Of a DNA stretch of 13,000 bases, positions 1-6,996 are shown in pieces (position 1 is the first letter of the stretch; each line of letters starts with the position of its first letter). Source of the stretch: Candidatus Vogelbacteria bacterium CG22_combo_CG10-13_8_21_14_all_37_9 (lineage in GTDB: Bacteria; Patescibacteriota; Minisyncoccia; Phycocordibacterales; XYD1-FULL-46-19); contig PCSX01000018.1 of assembly GCA_002772495.1 (NCBI GenBank), positions 1 through 13,000 of the forward strand, read 5' to 3'. Below the pieces are notes generated by a model, which saw nothing but the letters and a program-made list of their open reading frames with translations, did not search any database and had not been told where the DNA came from. Made by a program: the position numbers and the translations under genes.

Positions 1-1211
1 GAGCCGGTGATGAGGAACCTTTTTCGGCTTTAGCCTTTAAACTTCAAGCGGATCCTTTTATTGGTCAATTAACTTATTTCCGAATTTATTCTGGCAAATT
101 AAAATCTGGTTCTTATATTTATAATTCTAGTGTTGGTGAACGAGAACGAGTCGGTCGAATTGTGCGAATGCATGCTAATCACCGAGAAGAAGTGGAAGAA
201 GTTTATTCGGGAGAAATTGCCGCTATTGTTGGTTTGAAAAATACTAAAACTGGTCACACTTTATGTGACGAAGAACAACCAATTATTTTGGAAGGTATTG
301 ATTTTCCAGAACCAGTGGTGTCGTTGCGAATCGAACCAAAAACCAAAGCCGATCAAGAAAAGATGGGTTTGGCGATGCGTCGTTTAGCTGATGAAGATCC
401 CACCTTTAAAATCAAAACCGATCCCGAAACGATGGAGACGATTATTTCCGGCATGGGTGAATTACATTTAGAAATTATTGTTGATCGAATGAAGCGGGAA
501 TTTGGCGTCGAGGCCAATGTTGGTAATCCACAAGTGGCTTATAAAGAAACTATTACTATGTCGGCTGAAGCCGAAGGTAAATATATTAAACAGTCAGGTG
601 GTCGGGGTCAATATGGCCATGTCCGAATCCGGATTAAACCAATCGATAAGAATGTTGATAAAGCTGATTTACCGAAAAATGTGAAGCGTTATGATAATTT
701 CGAATTTACTAACTCGATTAAAGGTGGAGCTATTCCTCAAGAATTTATTGCTCCGACTGAAAAGGGTATTATTGAAGCCATGGAACGGGGGATTGTGGCT
801 GGTTTTGAAGTGGTTGATGTGGCGGTTGAACTTTATGATGGTTCTTTCCACGATGTTGACTCTTCGGAGATGGCTTTCAAAATGGCCGGTTCGATGGCTT
901 TTCAGGATGCTGCCAAACGGGCTAAACCAGTATTATTGGAACCGATTATGAAAGTGGAAGTTATCGTACCAGAAAAATTTATGGGTGATGTGACTGGTCA
1001 AATGTCTTCCAAACGGGGACAAATTGAAGCGATGGAAGATCGTTTTGGTCTCAAAGTTGTTCGAGCTAAAGTGCCATTAGCCGAAATGTTTGGTTATGTC
1101 ACTACGCTCCGCTCGATGACTGAAGGTCGAGGAACTTTTACCATGGAATTTTCTGAATACGCCATCATTCCTAATAGTGTAGCGCAAGTTATTATTGACG
1201 GTCGGAAGTAA
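1..1211 (+). CDS. fusA: Elongation factor G, C-terminal part (cut by window start)
   Basis: EF-G is the GTPase that moves tRNA and mRNA through the ribosome after peptide transfer. The open frame is already running at base 3 (first codons [12 protein letters not shown]), so the start lies upstream and about 402 residues remain of the roughly 690-700 usual for EF-G. The G domain is missing. What is left is domain II ([19 protein letters not shown]), domain III ([20 protein letters not shown]), domain IV ([15 protein letters not shown]) and domain V near the end ([18 protein letters not shown]). No frameshift or internal stop is seen. The gene ends in TAA and is followed at once by a strong hairpin, so it appears to be transcribed separately from tuf, from which it is separated by an opposite-strand gene. 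Identification is very safe. Confidence 0.98.
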   Translation, partial: AGDEEPFSALAFKLQADPFIGQLTYFRIYSGKLKSGSYIYNSSVGERERVGRIVRMHANHREEVEEVYSGEIAAIVGLKNTKTGHTLCDEEQPIILEGIDFPEPVVSLRIEPKTKADQEKMGLAMRRLADEDPTFKIKTDPETMETIISGMGELHLEIIVDRMKREFGVEANVGNPQVAYKETITMSAEAEGKYIKQSGGRGQYGHVRIRIKPIDKNVDKADLPKNVKRYDNFEFTNSIKGGAIPQEFIAPTEKGIIEAMERGIVAGFEVVDVAVELYDGSFHDVDSSEMAFKMAGSMAFQDAAKRAKPVLLEPIMKVEVIVPEKFMGDVTGQMSSKRGQIEAMEDRFGLKVVRAKVPLAEMFGYVTTLRSMTEGRGTFTMEFSEYAIIPNSVAQVIIDGRK

Positions 1212-1235
1212 AATTTTCTTTTAGTCTAAATAAAG

Positions 1236-1268
1236 ATAGCCCCGACTGATATCCAGTGGGGCTATTTT
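1236..1268. terminator. Two-way terminator between fusA and the minus-strand gene
   Basis: ATAGCCCC (1236-1243) pairs with GGGGCTAT (1258-1265), and ACTG (1245-1248) pairs with CAGT (1254-1257), leaving one bulged G and a 5-nt loop. On the + strand it is followed by a short T run. On the minus strand the exit sequence is CTTTATTT. The minus-strand gene ends at 1267, directly on the edge of the stem, so the hairpin can serve both converging genes. Confidence 0.85.
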
Positions 1269-1710
1269 AGTGTTTATCACCACTTTTTCTTTTTTGGTGA
1301 TGGTGAAGCTGACTTTTCTTTGTCCGATGCTTATGGTGAGAAGTCTTTTTCTTCAGTGGTTTTAATTTTGATCTTAACCACTTAAGAAAGTTTTCCAACT
1401 TATCCGATTCCGGCTTTTTAGAATGTTTCAATTCTCGAACTTGGGTGAAGGGACTAATGGTGATGACCGAGCGACTAAAACGAGAAAATCTAATTTCGAC
1501 CGCTCGACTTGGGAAACCATCTTTCCCCATTAGCTGATGAAGATCATCTAAGCTTAGGTATCTTAGAGGATAGTATCGACCAAATTTCTCTCCCCTCGAT
1601 ACCCAAGCTTCCATCCTTTGGAGGCGAGGTAAGAAATTACCTAAGTCTTTATCCGTGGAATGTTTACTTATCACCCCACGAATAGTAGTTTTTTCTTCTG
1701 GTCGCTCCAT
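1267..1710 (-). CDS. Hypothetical basic protein with Lys/His-rich tail
   Basis: A 147-residue protein that I do not recognise. The start at 1710 (MERPEEKTTIRG) is chosen over an in-frame ATG 37 codons upstream because AAAGGAGG ends a few bases before it, and because the longer form would read through the large hairpin at 1794-1835. The first ~100 residues are mixed charged/hydrophobic (MEAWVSRGEKFGRYYPLRYL, then SRSVITISPFTQVREL) and could form a small globular domain. The last ~30 are almost only Lys, Arg, His, Ser and Gln, with HHKH and HHH runs, as in a nucleic-acid-binding or disordered tail. No signal peptide or membrane segment is seen. It lies opposite to all neighbours between fusA and tuf. 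A 16-nt palindrome (1758-1773, AATCTAA/TTAGATT) in its upstream region may be regulatory. Its promoter is not clear. Function unknown. Confidence 0.65.
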   Translation of the reverse strand: MERPEEKTTIRGVISKHSTDKDLGNFLPRLQRMEAWVSRGEKFGRYYPLRYLSLDDLHQLMGKDGFPSRAVEIRFSRFSRSVITISPFTQVRELKHSKKPESDKLENFLKWLRSKLKPLKKKTSHHKHRTKKSQLHHHQKRKSGDKH

Positions 1711-1793
1711 TACGGCCTCCTTTCTCCAGTAAAGTTTGAGGTTTTGATTAAGGGCTAAATCTAATTTTAGATTACCTGATTTTAGGAGAAAGG

Positions 1794-1835
1794 CAATCCC
1801 CGGGCTAATGGCTGAAGCCATTAGCCCGGGGATTG
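1794..1835. repeat. Perfect 19-bp inverted repeat (hairpin)
   Basis: CAATCCCCGGGCTAATGGC (1794-1812) and its exact complement (1817-1835) are separated by TGAA. The arms are GC-rich in an AT-rich setting. There is no T run on either side, so it does not look like a simple terminator. It sits between the divergent minus-strand gene and the tuf promoter. Its form resembles dispersed palindromic repeats of bacterial intergenic regions, but one copy cannot prove that. Confidence 0.85.
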
Positions 1836-1847
1836 GAGCTTAAAATA

Positions 1848-1875
1848 TTGACTATCATTTTGATTCTGATATGAT
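1848..1875 (+). promoter_or_regulatory. Sigma70-type promoter for tuf-rpsJ
   Basis: TTGACT (1848-1853), a 16-nt spacer and TATGAT (1870-1875), with TGA directly before the -10 (extended -10). Transcription would start near 1882, giving a leader of about 88 nt before tuf. The leader contains a small ACCTTT/AAAGGT hairpin (1912-1931) and no Shine-Dalgarno near the ATG. Confidence 0.75.
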
Positions 1876-1969
1876 GTTTCTTGCGTCTTGTCGCAGTTTT
1901 TTTAGTATTAAACCTTTTATTATTGAAAGGTAAAAGATAATTTATTAGTTTTTATTTAAAAAAAATATT

Positions 1970-3172
1970 ATGGCAGAGAAATTTGATCGGTCCAAGCTTC
2001 ACGTTAATGTTGGTACTATTGGCCACGTTGACCACGGCAAAACTACTTTAACCGCCGCTATTCTTCATGTCCTGGGACTAGGAAAAGAGGCTGGTTATAG
2101 TTCACGAGCAGAAAAAGTTGACCAAATCGATAATGCCCCGGAAGAGAAAGCCCGTGGGATTACGATTGCTCTTCATCATTCCGAATACGAAACTCCTAAA
2201 CGTCACTATGCGCACATTGATGCTCCTGGTCACGCTGATTATATTAAAAACATGATTACGGGTGCTGCTCAAATGGATGGCGCCATTATTGTGGTGGCCG
2301 CTACTGATGGTATTATGCCTCAAACTCGAGAGCATGTTCTCTTGGCCCGCCAAGTAGGAGTGCCTAAAATTATCATTTTCCTCAACAAGGTAGATATGGT
2401 GGATGACGTTGAATTGGTTGACCTAGTGGAAGAAGAAGTTCGTGATCTCCTAACCAAACAAGGTTATGATGGTGCTAACGTTCCAGTTATTCGTGGTTCT
2501 GGTCTTAAAGCTTTAGAAGCCAAATCTTTTGCTGATGAATCAGCTAAACCAATTGTTGATTTGATTAAAGCTCTTGATGAATATATTCCTGATCCAGTTC
2601 GAGAAATTGATAAACCTTTCTTGATGCCGGTGGAAGATATTTTTTCGATTGAAGGTCGGGGGACTGTGGTGACCGGTCGAATCGAACGTGGTTCGGTCAA
2701 AGTCGGTGAAGAAGTAGAGGTGGTAGGAATTAAAGCTACTATTAAAACCACCATTACGGGAATTGAAATGTTTAATCGTTCACTTGATGAAGGAATTGCT
2801 GGTGATAATGCCGGTCTCTTGCTTCGTTCTTTGAAGAAAGATGATATTACTCGAGGTCAAGTTTTGGCTAAGATTGGTTCCATTACACCTCATACTGATT
2901 TCACAGCCGAAGTTTACATTTTAAAAAAAGAGGAAGGTGGTCGTCACACTCCATTCTTTACTGGTTACAAGCCTCAGTTCTACATGCGGACAACTGATGT
3001 TACTGGTGAAGTGACCCTTGATGAAAATGTTAAAATGGTCATGCCAGGGGACACTGTAACCTTCAATGTTAAATTAATGGCCCCAGTAGCGATGGAAGAA
3101 AAATTACGTTTCGCTATTCGCGAAGGTGGTAAAACTGTCGGTGCTGGTGTGGTCACTAAAATCGTCGCTTAA
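1970..3172 (+). CDS. tuf: Elongation factor Tu
   Basis: EF-Tu carries aminoacyl-tRNA to the ribosomal A site and hydrolyses GTP on correct pairing. It is complete at 400 residues, close to the usual 393-400. G1 is GHVDHGKT (18-25), switch I ends RGIT (62-65), G3 is DAPGH (84-88) with the catalytic His88, and G4 is NKVD (139-142). The G5 loop reads SGLKAL where most bacteria have SALKAL. Domain 3 keeps GGRHTPFF and [12 protein letters not shown]. After the conserved Thr65 the sequence is IALHHSEYE, whereas E. coli has INTSHVEYD; DAPGH replaces DCPGH. The upstream sequence is AT-only with no Shine-Dalgarno. rpsJ follows 8 nt downstream, so the two are co-transcribed from the 1848 promoter up to the terminator at 3573. 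Confidence 0.99.
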   Translation: MAEKFDRSKLHVNVGTIGHVDHGKTTLTAAILHVLGLGKEAGYSSRAEKVDQIDNAPEEKARGITIALHHSEYETPKRHYAHIDAPGHADYIKNMITGAAQMDGAIIVVAATDGIMPQTREHVLLARQVGVPKIIIFLNKVDMVDDVELVDLVEEEVRDLLTKQGYDGANVPVIRGSGLKALEAKSFADESAKPIVDLIKALDEYIPDPVREIDKPFLMPVEDIFSIEGRGTVVTGRIERGSVKVGEEVEVVGIKATIKTTITGIEMFNRSLDEGIAGDNAGLLLRSLKKDDITRGQVLAKIGSITPHTDFTAEVYILKKEEGGRHTPFFTGYKPQFYMRTTDVTGEVTLDENVKMVMPGDTVTFNVKLMAPVAMEEKLRFAIREGGKTVGAGVVTKIVA

Positions 3173-3180
3173 TCCATATT

Positions 3181-3540
3181 ATGGCCACTAAACCCAAGGT
3201 TAAAAAAACCGTTAAAAAAACTGCTAGCTCTGATATCACGAAGCTTCGGATTCGGGTTTCGGCTTATGAGAATAAAGTCTTAGATGCTAGTGTCAAACAA
3301 ATTGTCGATACGGCGATTCGTTATGATGCTAAAATCAATGGCCCGATTCCATTACCAACCGAGATTAAAAAATATACTGTCAATCGTTCCAGCTTTATTG
3401 ATAAAAATTCTCGCGAACAGTTTGAAATGAGAGTTCATAAACGTTTAGTCGATATTTCTAATCCTTCACCAAAAATTATCGAAAGTTTAACTAATTTGAA
3501 TTTACCTTCGGGGGTCAATATTGACGTTAAAATGATGTAA
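3181..3540 (+). CDS. rpsJ: 30S ribosomal protein S10
   Basis: S10 binds the head of the 30S subunit and, in the NusB-S10 complex, takes part in antitermination. At 119 residues it is longer than the ~103 of E. coli because of a Lys-rich N-terminal extension of about 18 residues (KPKVKKTVKKTA). The core follows well: LRIRVSAYENKVLDAS, GPIPLPTEIKKYTVNRSSF, REQFEMRVHKRLVDI. The start is the only ATG before the core and lies just behind the tuf stop, with no Shine-Dalgarno. A strong terminator follows, so rpsJ belongs here to the tuf unit and not to the rplC unit as in the E. coli S10 operon. Confidence 0.98.
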   Translation: MATKPKVKKTVKKTASSDITKLRIRVSAYENKVLDASVKQIVDTAIRYDAKINGPIPLPTEIKKYTVNRSSFIDKNSREQFEMRVHKRLVDISNPSPKIIESLTNLNLPSGVNIDVKMM

Positions 3541-3572
3541 GTTGCGGATTAACGATGATTTCAGTTAAAAAG

Positions 3573-3600
3573 AAAAAACCCTTGAACAAGGGTTTTTTCT
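3573..3600 (+). terminator. Rho-independent terminator after rpsJ
   Basis: AAAAAACCCTT (3573-3583), loop GAAC, then AAGGGTTTTTT (3588-3598). It is an 11-bp stem whose 3' arm ends in six T. It lies 33 nt after the rpsJ stop and closes the tuf-rpsJ unit. Confidence 0.9.
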
Positions 3601-3689
3601 TTCGCTATCAAAATAGAAATTAAACTTGATTTAAGTAATTTGGAATTTTGGTTAATTTTAATTTATTGGCTAAGTCGTTAGACAAAATA

Positions 3690-3725
3690 AAGACCTAGTT
3701 TGACAATCTCATCAAACTAGGTCTT
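3690..3725 (-). terminator. Terminator of the minus-strand zinc-finger gene
   Basis: AAGACCTAGTTTGA (3690-3703) pairs perfectly with TCAAACTAGGTCTT (3712-3725) around an 8-nt loop. Read on the minus strand it follows the TGA stop at 3729-3731 within 3 nt and runs out into TTTATTTTG. Its position shows that the TGA is a real stop. Confidence 0.85.
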
Positions 3726-3728
3726 ATC

Positions 3729-3917
3729 TCATTGAGTCTCATTTTTTTGCCCCCCTTTTCGTTTGATATTCTTATCTAAACAATATTTGCATAGGGATCC
3801 ATTCTTTGGATTTGGTCTTAGATGGTGAGATTTGGGATAGCGATAAATGCAACCCTGTTTGTGACACAAGGCGCAAATATCTTGACGAAAGTCACCTATC
3901 GCCACTTTGATTGGCAA
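3729..3917 (-). CDS. Small zinc-finger-like protein, function unknown
   Basis: A 62-residue protein with two Cys pairs, C15-x2-C18 and C43-x2-C46, plus C23 and H31/H32 between them. This is the layout of a two-knuckle zinc ribbon. The segment between the pairs is basic (RYPKSHHLRPNPKNG), and so is the C-terminus (KRKGGQKNETQ). Start: TTG at 3917, 8 nt behind a long Shine-Dalgarno (AGGAGGTGAT at 3931-3922, minus strand). No ATG lies in the frame nearby. It ends in TGA with its own terminator, and a weak inverted repeat (3952-3986, ACAATTAG/CTAATTGT) lies in its upstream region. It faces opposite to rpsJ and rplC. The family is not recognised; zinc and nucleic-acid binding are inferences from the Cys layout and charge. 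Confidence 0.72.
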   Translation of the reverse strand: MPIKVAIGDFRQDICALCHKQGCIYRYPKSHHLRPNPKNGSLCKYCLDKNIKRKGGQKNETQ

Positions 3918-3921
3918 TTAA

Positions 3922-3931
3922 ATCACCTCCT
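3922..3931 (-). promoter_or_regulatory. Extended Shine-Dalgarno fixing a TTG start
   Basis: On the minus strand AGGAGGTGAT is a ten-base match to the complement of the usual bacterial 16S 3' end, 8 nt before the TTG at 3917. It decides the start of the zinc-finger gene and contrasts with the SD-free ribosomal genes on the other strand. Confidence 0.8.
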
Positions 3932-4104
3932 CTCGGCTAGTTTGAGACTCAACAATTAGGAAAGAACTTCCCCTATTTCTAATTGTCCATTTTTTACTAT
4001 TTTTGTCTAGACCGTCTAAAATGAGTTCAAATTTTCAAAAACTTGATTTAAAGCTTTAAAAACTTAAAAAAGAGTTAAATTTCAGTGAGATTTTCTCTAT
4101 ATAA

Positions 4105-4147
4105 TTGACAAAGAGCTTAAATTTGCTAATATTCTTCAAGCTCTTTG
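4105..4147 (+). promoter_or_regulatory. Promoter of the rplC-rplE unit overlapped by an inverted repeat
   Basis: A perfect -35 TTGACA (4105-4110), a 16-nt spacer and TAATAT (4127-4132). An exact 10-bp inverted repeat, CAAAGAGCTT (4109-4118) and AAGCTCTTTG (4138-4147), begins inside the -35 and ends just past the expected start point near 4139, with the -10 between the arms. Since only the right arm would be transcribed, it is better read as a DNA operator than as an RNA hairpin. AT-rich DNA upstream (4020-4100) could act as an UP element. Confidence 0.65.
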
Positions 4148-4344
4148 AGGACTATATCCCGTAGAGAACAATAAGGAATAAGGAGAGTATTCTAAAAATA
4201 TTAGATTGCTTTATGGAATTAGATTCTAGTCATATTTGTTAGGACTTAATCAGGGATTTGTTCCACGGGGCAAGTTTTTTGGTTCCGCTCCGAGTCCTAT
4301 TCGTAACATTCGCGTATTTCATTTGTATCATTCGCATCGAGTAT
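4139..4344 (+). other. Long untranslated leader of the rplC unit
   Basis: About 205 nt lie between the expected transcription start and the rplC ATG. A TAGGACT/AGTCCTA pair (4240-4246 with 4293-4299) could close a loop of 46 nt that holds a CCACGGGG run and a T6 run. No known leader motif was recognised. E. coli S10 operons are controlled by L4 through a leader of similar size, so autoregulation is a fair guess but is not shown by the sequence. Between 3987 and 4104 I see only AT-rich DNA. Confidence 0.4.
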
Positions 4345-4971
4345 ATGAAATTTCTAATCGGCACTAAAAAAGCCATGACTCAAGTTTTTGATGAAGCCGG
4401 CCGATCTATTATCGGCACGGTGGTTTTAGCTGGTCCGGCGATTGTCACTCAGATTAAAACGGCTGACAAAGATAATTGTAATGCGGTTCAAATTGGTTTT
4501 GGTGCCAAACGAGCCAAGACGGCTTCTAAATCAGCCCGTGGTCATGCCTCTAACGCTGGAGCTAAAGATGGTCAAAGTTTTCAATTCCTACGTCAATTTC
4601 CAGTCACTAATCCGGCTGATTTTAAATTAGGTGATACAATCGATTTATCAATTTTTGAGGAAGGAGAAACTATCCAAGTATCCGGTATTTCTAAGGGGAA
4701 AGGTTTCCAAGGGGTGGTTAAACGTCATGGTTTCCATGGTGGGCCACGATCTCATGGTCAGAAGCACTCAGAACGGGAAGCCGGTTCGATTGGTACTGGT
4801 GGCGTTCAGCGCGTTTTTAAGGGTATGCGAATGGCTGGCCGAATGGGTAGTGATCGAGTGACCGAAGCAAATTCGCAAGTTATTAAAATCAATAAGGAAA
4901 CCAACGAAATTTTAATCAAAGGGACTATTCCTGGCCGCCGAGGAACTTTAATTGAAATCCTTAGTAAATAA
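4345..4971 (+). CDS. rplC: 50S ribosomal protein L3
   Basis: L3 binds 23S rRNA near its 3' end early in 50S assembly and reaches toward the peptidyl-transferase centre. The start at 4345 (MKFLIGTKKAMTQVFDEAGR) gives 208 residues, matching the family length and its usual N-terminus. The frame is open to a TTG at 4258, but those 29 residues are not L3-like and are ignored. The signature is clear: VSGISKGKGFQGVVKRHGF (112-130), RSHGQKHSE, GSIG (147-150), VFKGMRMAGRMG. The site of the methylated Gln in E. coli L3 (GSIGQNQTPG) reads GSIGTGGVQ and is one residue shorter. It is the first gene of the long unit; rplD starts 2 nt after its stop. Confidence 0.97.
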   Translation: MKFLIGTKKAMTQVFDEAGRSIIGTVVLAGPAIVTQIKTADKDNCNAVQIGFGAKRAKTASKSARGHASNAGAKDGQSFQFLRQFPVTNPADFKLGDTIDLSIFEEGETIQVSGISKGKGFQGVVKRHGFHGGPRSHGQKHSEREAGSIGTGGVQRVFKGMRMAGRMGSDRVTEANSQVIKINKETNEILIKGTIPGRRGTLIEILSK

Positions 4972-4973
4972 TT

Positions 4974-5633
4974 ATGGATACTGCTGTTTACAATCAAAAA
5001 GGTCAATCGACGGGAACCATTAAATTAGAACCCAAATTATTTGGTCTTAAATGGAAAGCCGATATGGTCCATCAAGTGATTTTTTCCATGCTCTCTAATG
5101 CTCGAGCGGTTTTAGCTCATACTAAAGGGCGAGATGAAGTTCAAGGTGGCGGGAAAAAACCCTGGCGTCAAAAAGGGACGGGTCGAGCGCGCCATGGTTC
5201 TAGTCGTTCCCCAATTTGGAAGGGGGGAGGAGTCACCCATGGTCCGACTAAAGAAGTTAATTTTCACAAGAAAATTAACAAGAAGATGAAGACTAATGCT
5301 TTGTTCACAATTTTGTCTCGAAAATTTAAAGATGGTGAAATTTTGTTTATGGATTCTTTGAAATTAGATGGTAAAACTAAAACCGGTCAATCTTTATTAG
5401 CCGAATTATCGAAACTAGCTGGTTACGAAAAAATCAATTACGCTCGAGGTGCTCGTCTTTTAATTGCGACCGCCACTAAAGATGAATTAGTCGAGAAAAC
5501 TTTTGCTAATATCAAAACAGTTTCTGTCACTGAAGTCCGAAATTTAAATCCCCTAGAATCAATTACTTACAAGTATATTCTATTGACCGAACCAATAGAA
5601 ATTCAGTCTCAATTAATGACTCGTCTAAAATAA
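4974..5633 (+). CDS. rplD: 50S ribosomal protein L4
   Basis: L4 binds 23S rRNA and its long loop lines the peptide exit tunnel; in E. coli it also represses the S10 operon. It is 219 residues, slightly longer than E. coli L4 (201). The conserved loop is easy to see: NARAVLAHTKGRDEVQGGGK followed by KPWRQKGTGRARHGSSRSPI and WKGGGVTHGP (about 38-90). The C-terminal fold follows (ANIKTVSVTEVRNLNPLE). The start ATG lies 2 nt after the rplC stop with only A/T before it, pointing to coupled translation. rplW follows 6 nt downstream. Confidence 0.97.
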   Translation: MDTAVYNQKGQSTGTIKLEPKLFGLKWKADMVHQVIFSMLSNARAVLAHTKGRDEVQGGGKKPWRQKGTGRARHGSSRSPIWKGGGVTHGPTKEVNFHKKINKKMKTNALFTILSRKFKDGEILFMDSLKLDGKTKTGQSLLAELSKLAGYEKINYARGARLLIATATKDELVEKTFANIKTVSVTEVRNLNPLESITYKYILLTEPIEIQSQLMTRLK

Positions 5634-5639
5634 ATTTTT

Positions 5640-5942
5640 ATGTCTAAAATCGGCAACAATTTAAGTAGTAAAATAATTTTAACTAAACCTCGAATTACCG
5701 AAAAGGCCACTTTTCTTTTGGAAGCTAATCATCCGGTCTATACTTTTGTCGTCCCAACTGAAGCTAATAAGATTGAGATCAAACAAGCGATTAAAAATTT
5801 GTATAAGGTTAATCCTTTGAAAGTTAATATCATCAATTTGCCAGCTAAAGCTTTGCTTCGTCGAGGTAAAAGTGGTAGTCGGTCGGCGATTAAAAAAGCT
5901 CTAGTTTTTTTAAAGACTGGCGATAAGATTGAATTGGTTTAA
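5640..5942 (+). CDS. rplW: 50S ribosomal protein L23
   Basis: L23 sits at the tunnel exit, where it docks the signal recognition particle and trigger factor. It is 100 residues, the same as E. coli. Family features: KPRITEKATFLLE near the N-terminus, VYTFVVPTEANKIEIKQAI, the helix ending NLYKV, and the basic loop LLRRGKSGSRSAIKKALV. The start codon lies 6 nt after rplD. The sequence upstream is AAATTTTT, without Shine-Dalgarno. It is followed by a short heptamer repeat before rplB. Confidence 0.95.
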   Translation: MSKIGNNLSSKIILTKPRITEKATFLLEANHPVYTFVVPTEANKIEIKQAIKNLYKVNPLKVNIINLPAKALLRRGKSGSRSAIKKALVFLKTGDKIELV

Positions 5943-5943
5943 G

Positions 5944-5978
5944 GATAGTATGTAGTAGATTGTATATAGTATATAGCT
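5944..5978. repeat. Degenerate 7-nt tandem repeat (TATAGTA type)
   Basis: Five units in register: GATAGTA, TGTAGTA, GATTGTA, TATAGTA, TATAGCT. They fill most of the 54-nt rplW-rplB gap. Other AT-rich repeats in this window share the 7-nt period. Confidence 0.6.
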
Positions 5979-5996
5979 ACAAAATAAAAAATTTTC

Positions 5997-6836
5997 ATGA
6001 AAAAATATCAACCAACAACTCCTTCTCGTCGACAAATGAGCGTCGTCACTTATAAAGACGTTTTGTCGACTGACACCCCTCATAAAGCTTTGACTAAGAG
6101 CCGACAGCGTTTGGTGGGCCGTAATAATCAAGGCCGAATTACGGTTCGTCATAAAGGAGGCGGACACAAACGAGCTTTTCGAGAGATTGATTTTAAATTA
6201 AATAAAATAAATATTCCGGCTAAAGTGGAAACGATTGAATACGATCCTAATCGTTCTGGTTTTATTGCCTTAGTTGTTTATGCTGATGGTGCTCGGGCTT
6301 ATATTCTAGCTCCTAAAAGTTTGCCAGTTGGTGCTAAAATAATTTTTTCGGAAACCGCTGAAGTTACCCCTGGTAATCGTCTACCTTTGAGTAAAATTCC
6401 GGTTGGAACTTTTGTTTATAATGTTGAATTAAAACCTCAAGGTGGAGCGAAATTAGTTCGTTCGGCTGGGGCTTTTGCGGAAGTTTTAGCTTCAGATGCT
6501 GGCCAGACTAGTTTGAAGATGCCCTCTTCAGAAATTCGTAAAGTGAGTGAAAAAGCTTGGGCTTCTATTGGAGCGGTTTCTAATGATGAACATCGTTTAG
6601 CTAATTGGGGTAAGGCTGGCCGGTCTCGTTGGAAGGGTATTCGACCAACCGTTCGAGGGAGCGCCATGAATCCAGTTGACCATCCTTATGGAGGAGGTGA
6701 AGGTCGTCAGGGTCGTGGCACTCGTCGTCCTAAGACCGCTTGGGGTAAGATTACTGGTGGGACTAAAACCCGTCGACCAAAGAAATACTCTAATCCTTCG
6801 ATTGTCGCTCGTCGGAAGAAGAAGGGGAAGAAATAA
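5997..6836 (+). CDS. rplB: 50S ribosomal protein L2
   Basis: L2 is one of the main 23S rRNA binders, needed for subunit joining and peptidyl-transferase activity. It is 279 residues (E. coli 273). The RNA-binding domain shows GRNNQGRITVRHKGGGHKRA (41-60) and FREIDF. The C-terminal domain shows PTVRGSAMNPVDHPYGGGEG (217-236). The His of the DHP motif (229) is kept; the next conserved bacterial His is Tyr231 here. The tail is basic (IVARRKKKGKK). The start at 5997 (MKKYQPTTPSRRQMSVV) agrees with the family. No Shine-Dalgarno; the upstream run is AAAAAATTTTC. It is followed by a new promoter and leader for rpsS. Confidence 0.98.
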   Translation: MKKYQPTTPSRRQMSVVTYKDVLSTDTPHKALTKSRQRLVGRNNQGRITVRHKGGGHKRAFREIDFKLNKINIPAKVETIEYDPNRSGFIALVVYADGARAYILAPKSLPVGAKIIFSETAEVTPGNRLPLSKIPVGTFVYNVELKPQGGAKLVRSAGAFAEVLASDAGQTSLKMPSSEIRKVSEKAWASIGAVSNDEHRLANWGKAGRSRWKGIRPTVRGSAMNPVDHPYGGGEGRQGRGTRRPKTAWGKITGGTKTRRPKKYSNPSIVARRKKKGKK

Positions 6837-6869
6837 TCGTTCTTTACTCTTTAGCTATTTTTGGTTTTA

Positions 6870-6897
6870 TTGACAAGAGCCCTTAATTTGATAGGAT
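6870..6897 (+). promoter_or_regulatory. Internal promoter before rpsS
   Basis: TTGACA (6870-6875), a 16-nt spacer and TAGGAT (6892-6897), with TGA just before the -10 (extended -10). Transcription would start near 6904, at the beginning of the folded leader. The promoter upstream of rpsN has the same TGN-TAGGAT -10 form. Confidence 0.65.
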
Positions 6898-6900
6898 ATT

Positions 6901-6982
6901 GGCAAGCTTATTTTTTGCTCTGCCCTGTGGAATATGACGCTTTAGCGTCATAAAATCCTAAAGAATTTTTATTCCAACAGGG
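6901..6982 (+). promoter_or_regulatory. Structured leader of rpsS with competing stems
   Basis: A long outer stem pairs CCCTGTGGAATA (6923-6934) with TATTCC-A-ACAGGG (6970-6982), 12 bp with one bulge. It encloses a hairpin TGACGC-TTTA-GCGTCA (6935-6950). A second, upstream stem GGCAAGC/GCT-C-TGCC (6901-6907 with 6917-6924) uses two of the same bases and cannot form fully at the same time. The outer stem ends 14 nt before the rpsS ATG. This resembles ribosomal-protein autoregulatory leaders; the regulator is not known. Confidence 0.6.
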
Positions 6983-6996
6983 TAAATTTTTATTTT

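Noticed and set aside
1711..1821. Upstream ATG adding 37 residues to the minus-strand gene
   Set aside because: It would encode the large hairpin; the internal ATG has a strong SD at the right distance.
1882..1903. TGCG/CGCA hairpin followed by T7 at the tuf transcript start
   Set aside because: The stem is only 4-5 bp and begins at the expected first base of the transcript, too close for intrinsic termination.
4258..4344. Upstream TTG start for L3 adding 29 residues
   Set aside because: The extra residues are not L3-like and the family N-terminus begins at the ATG at 4345.
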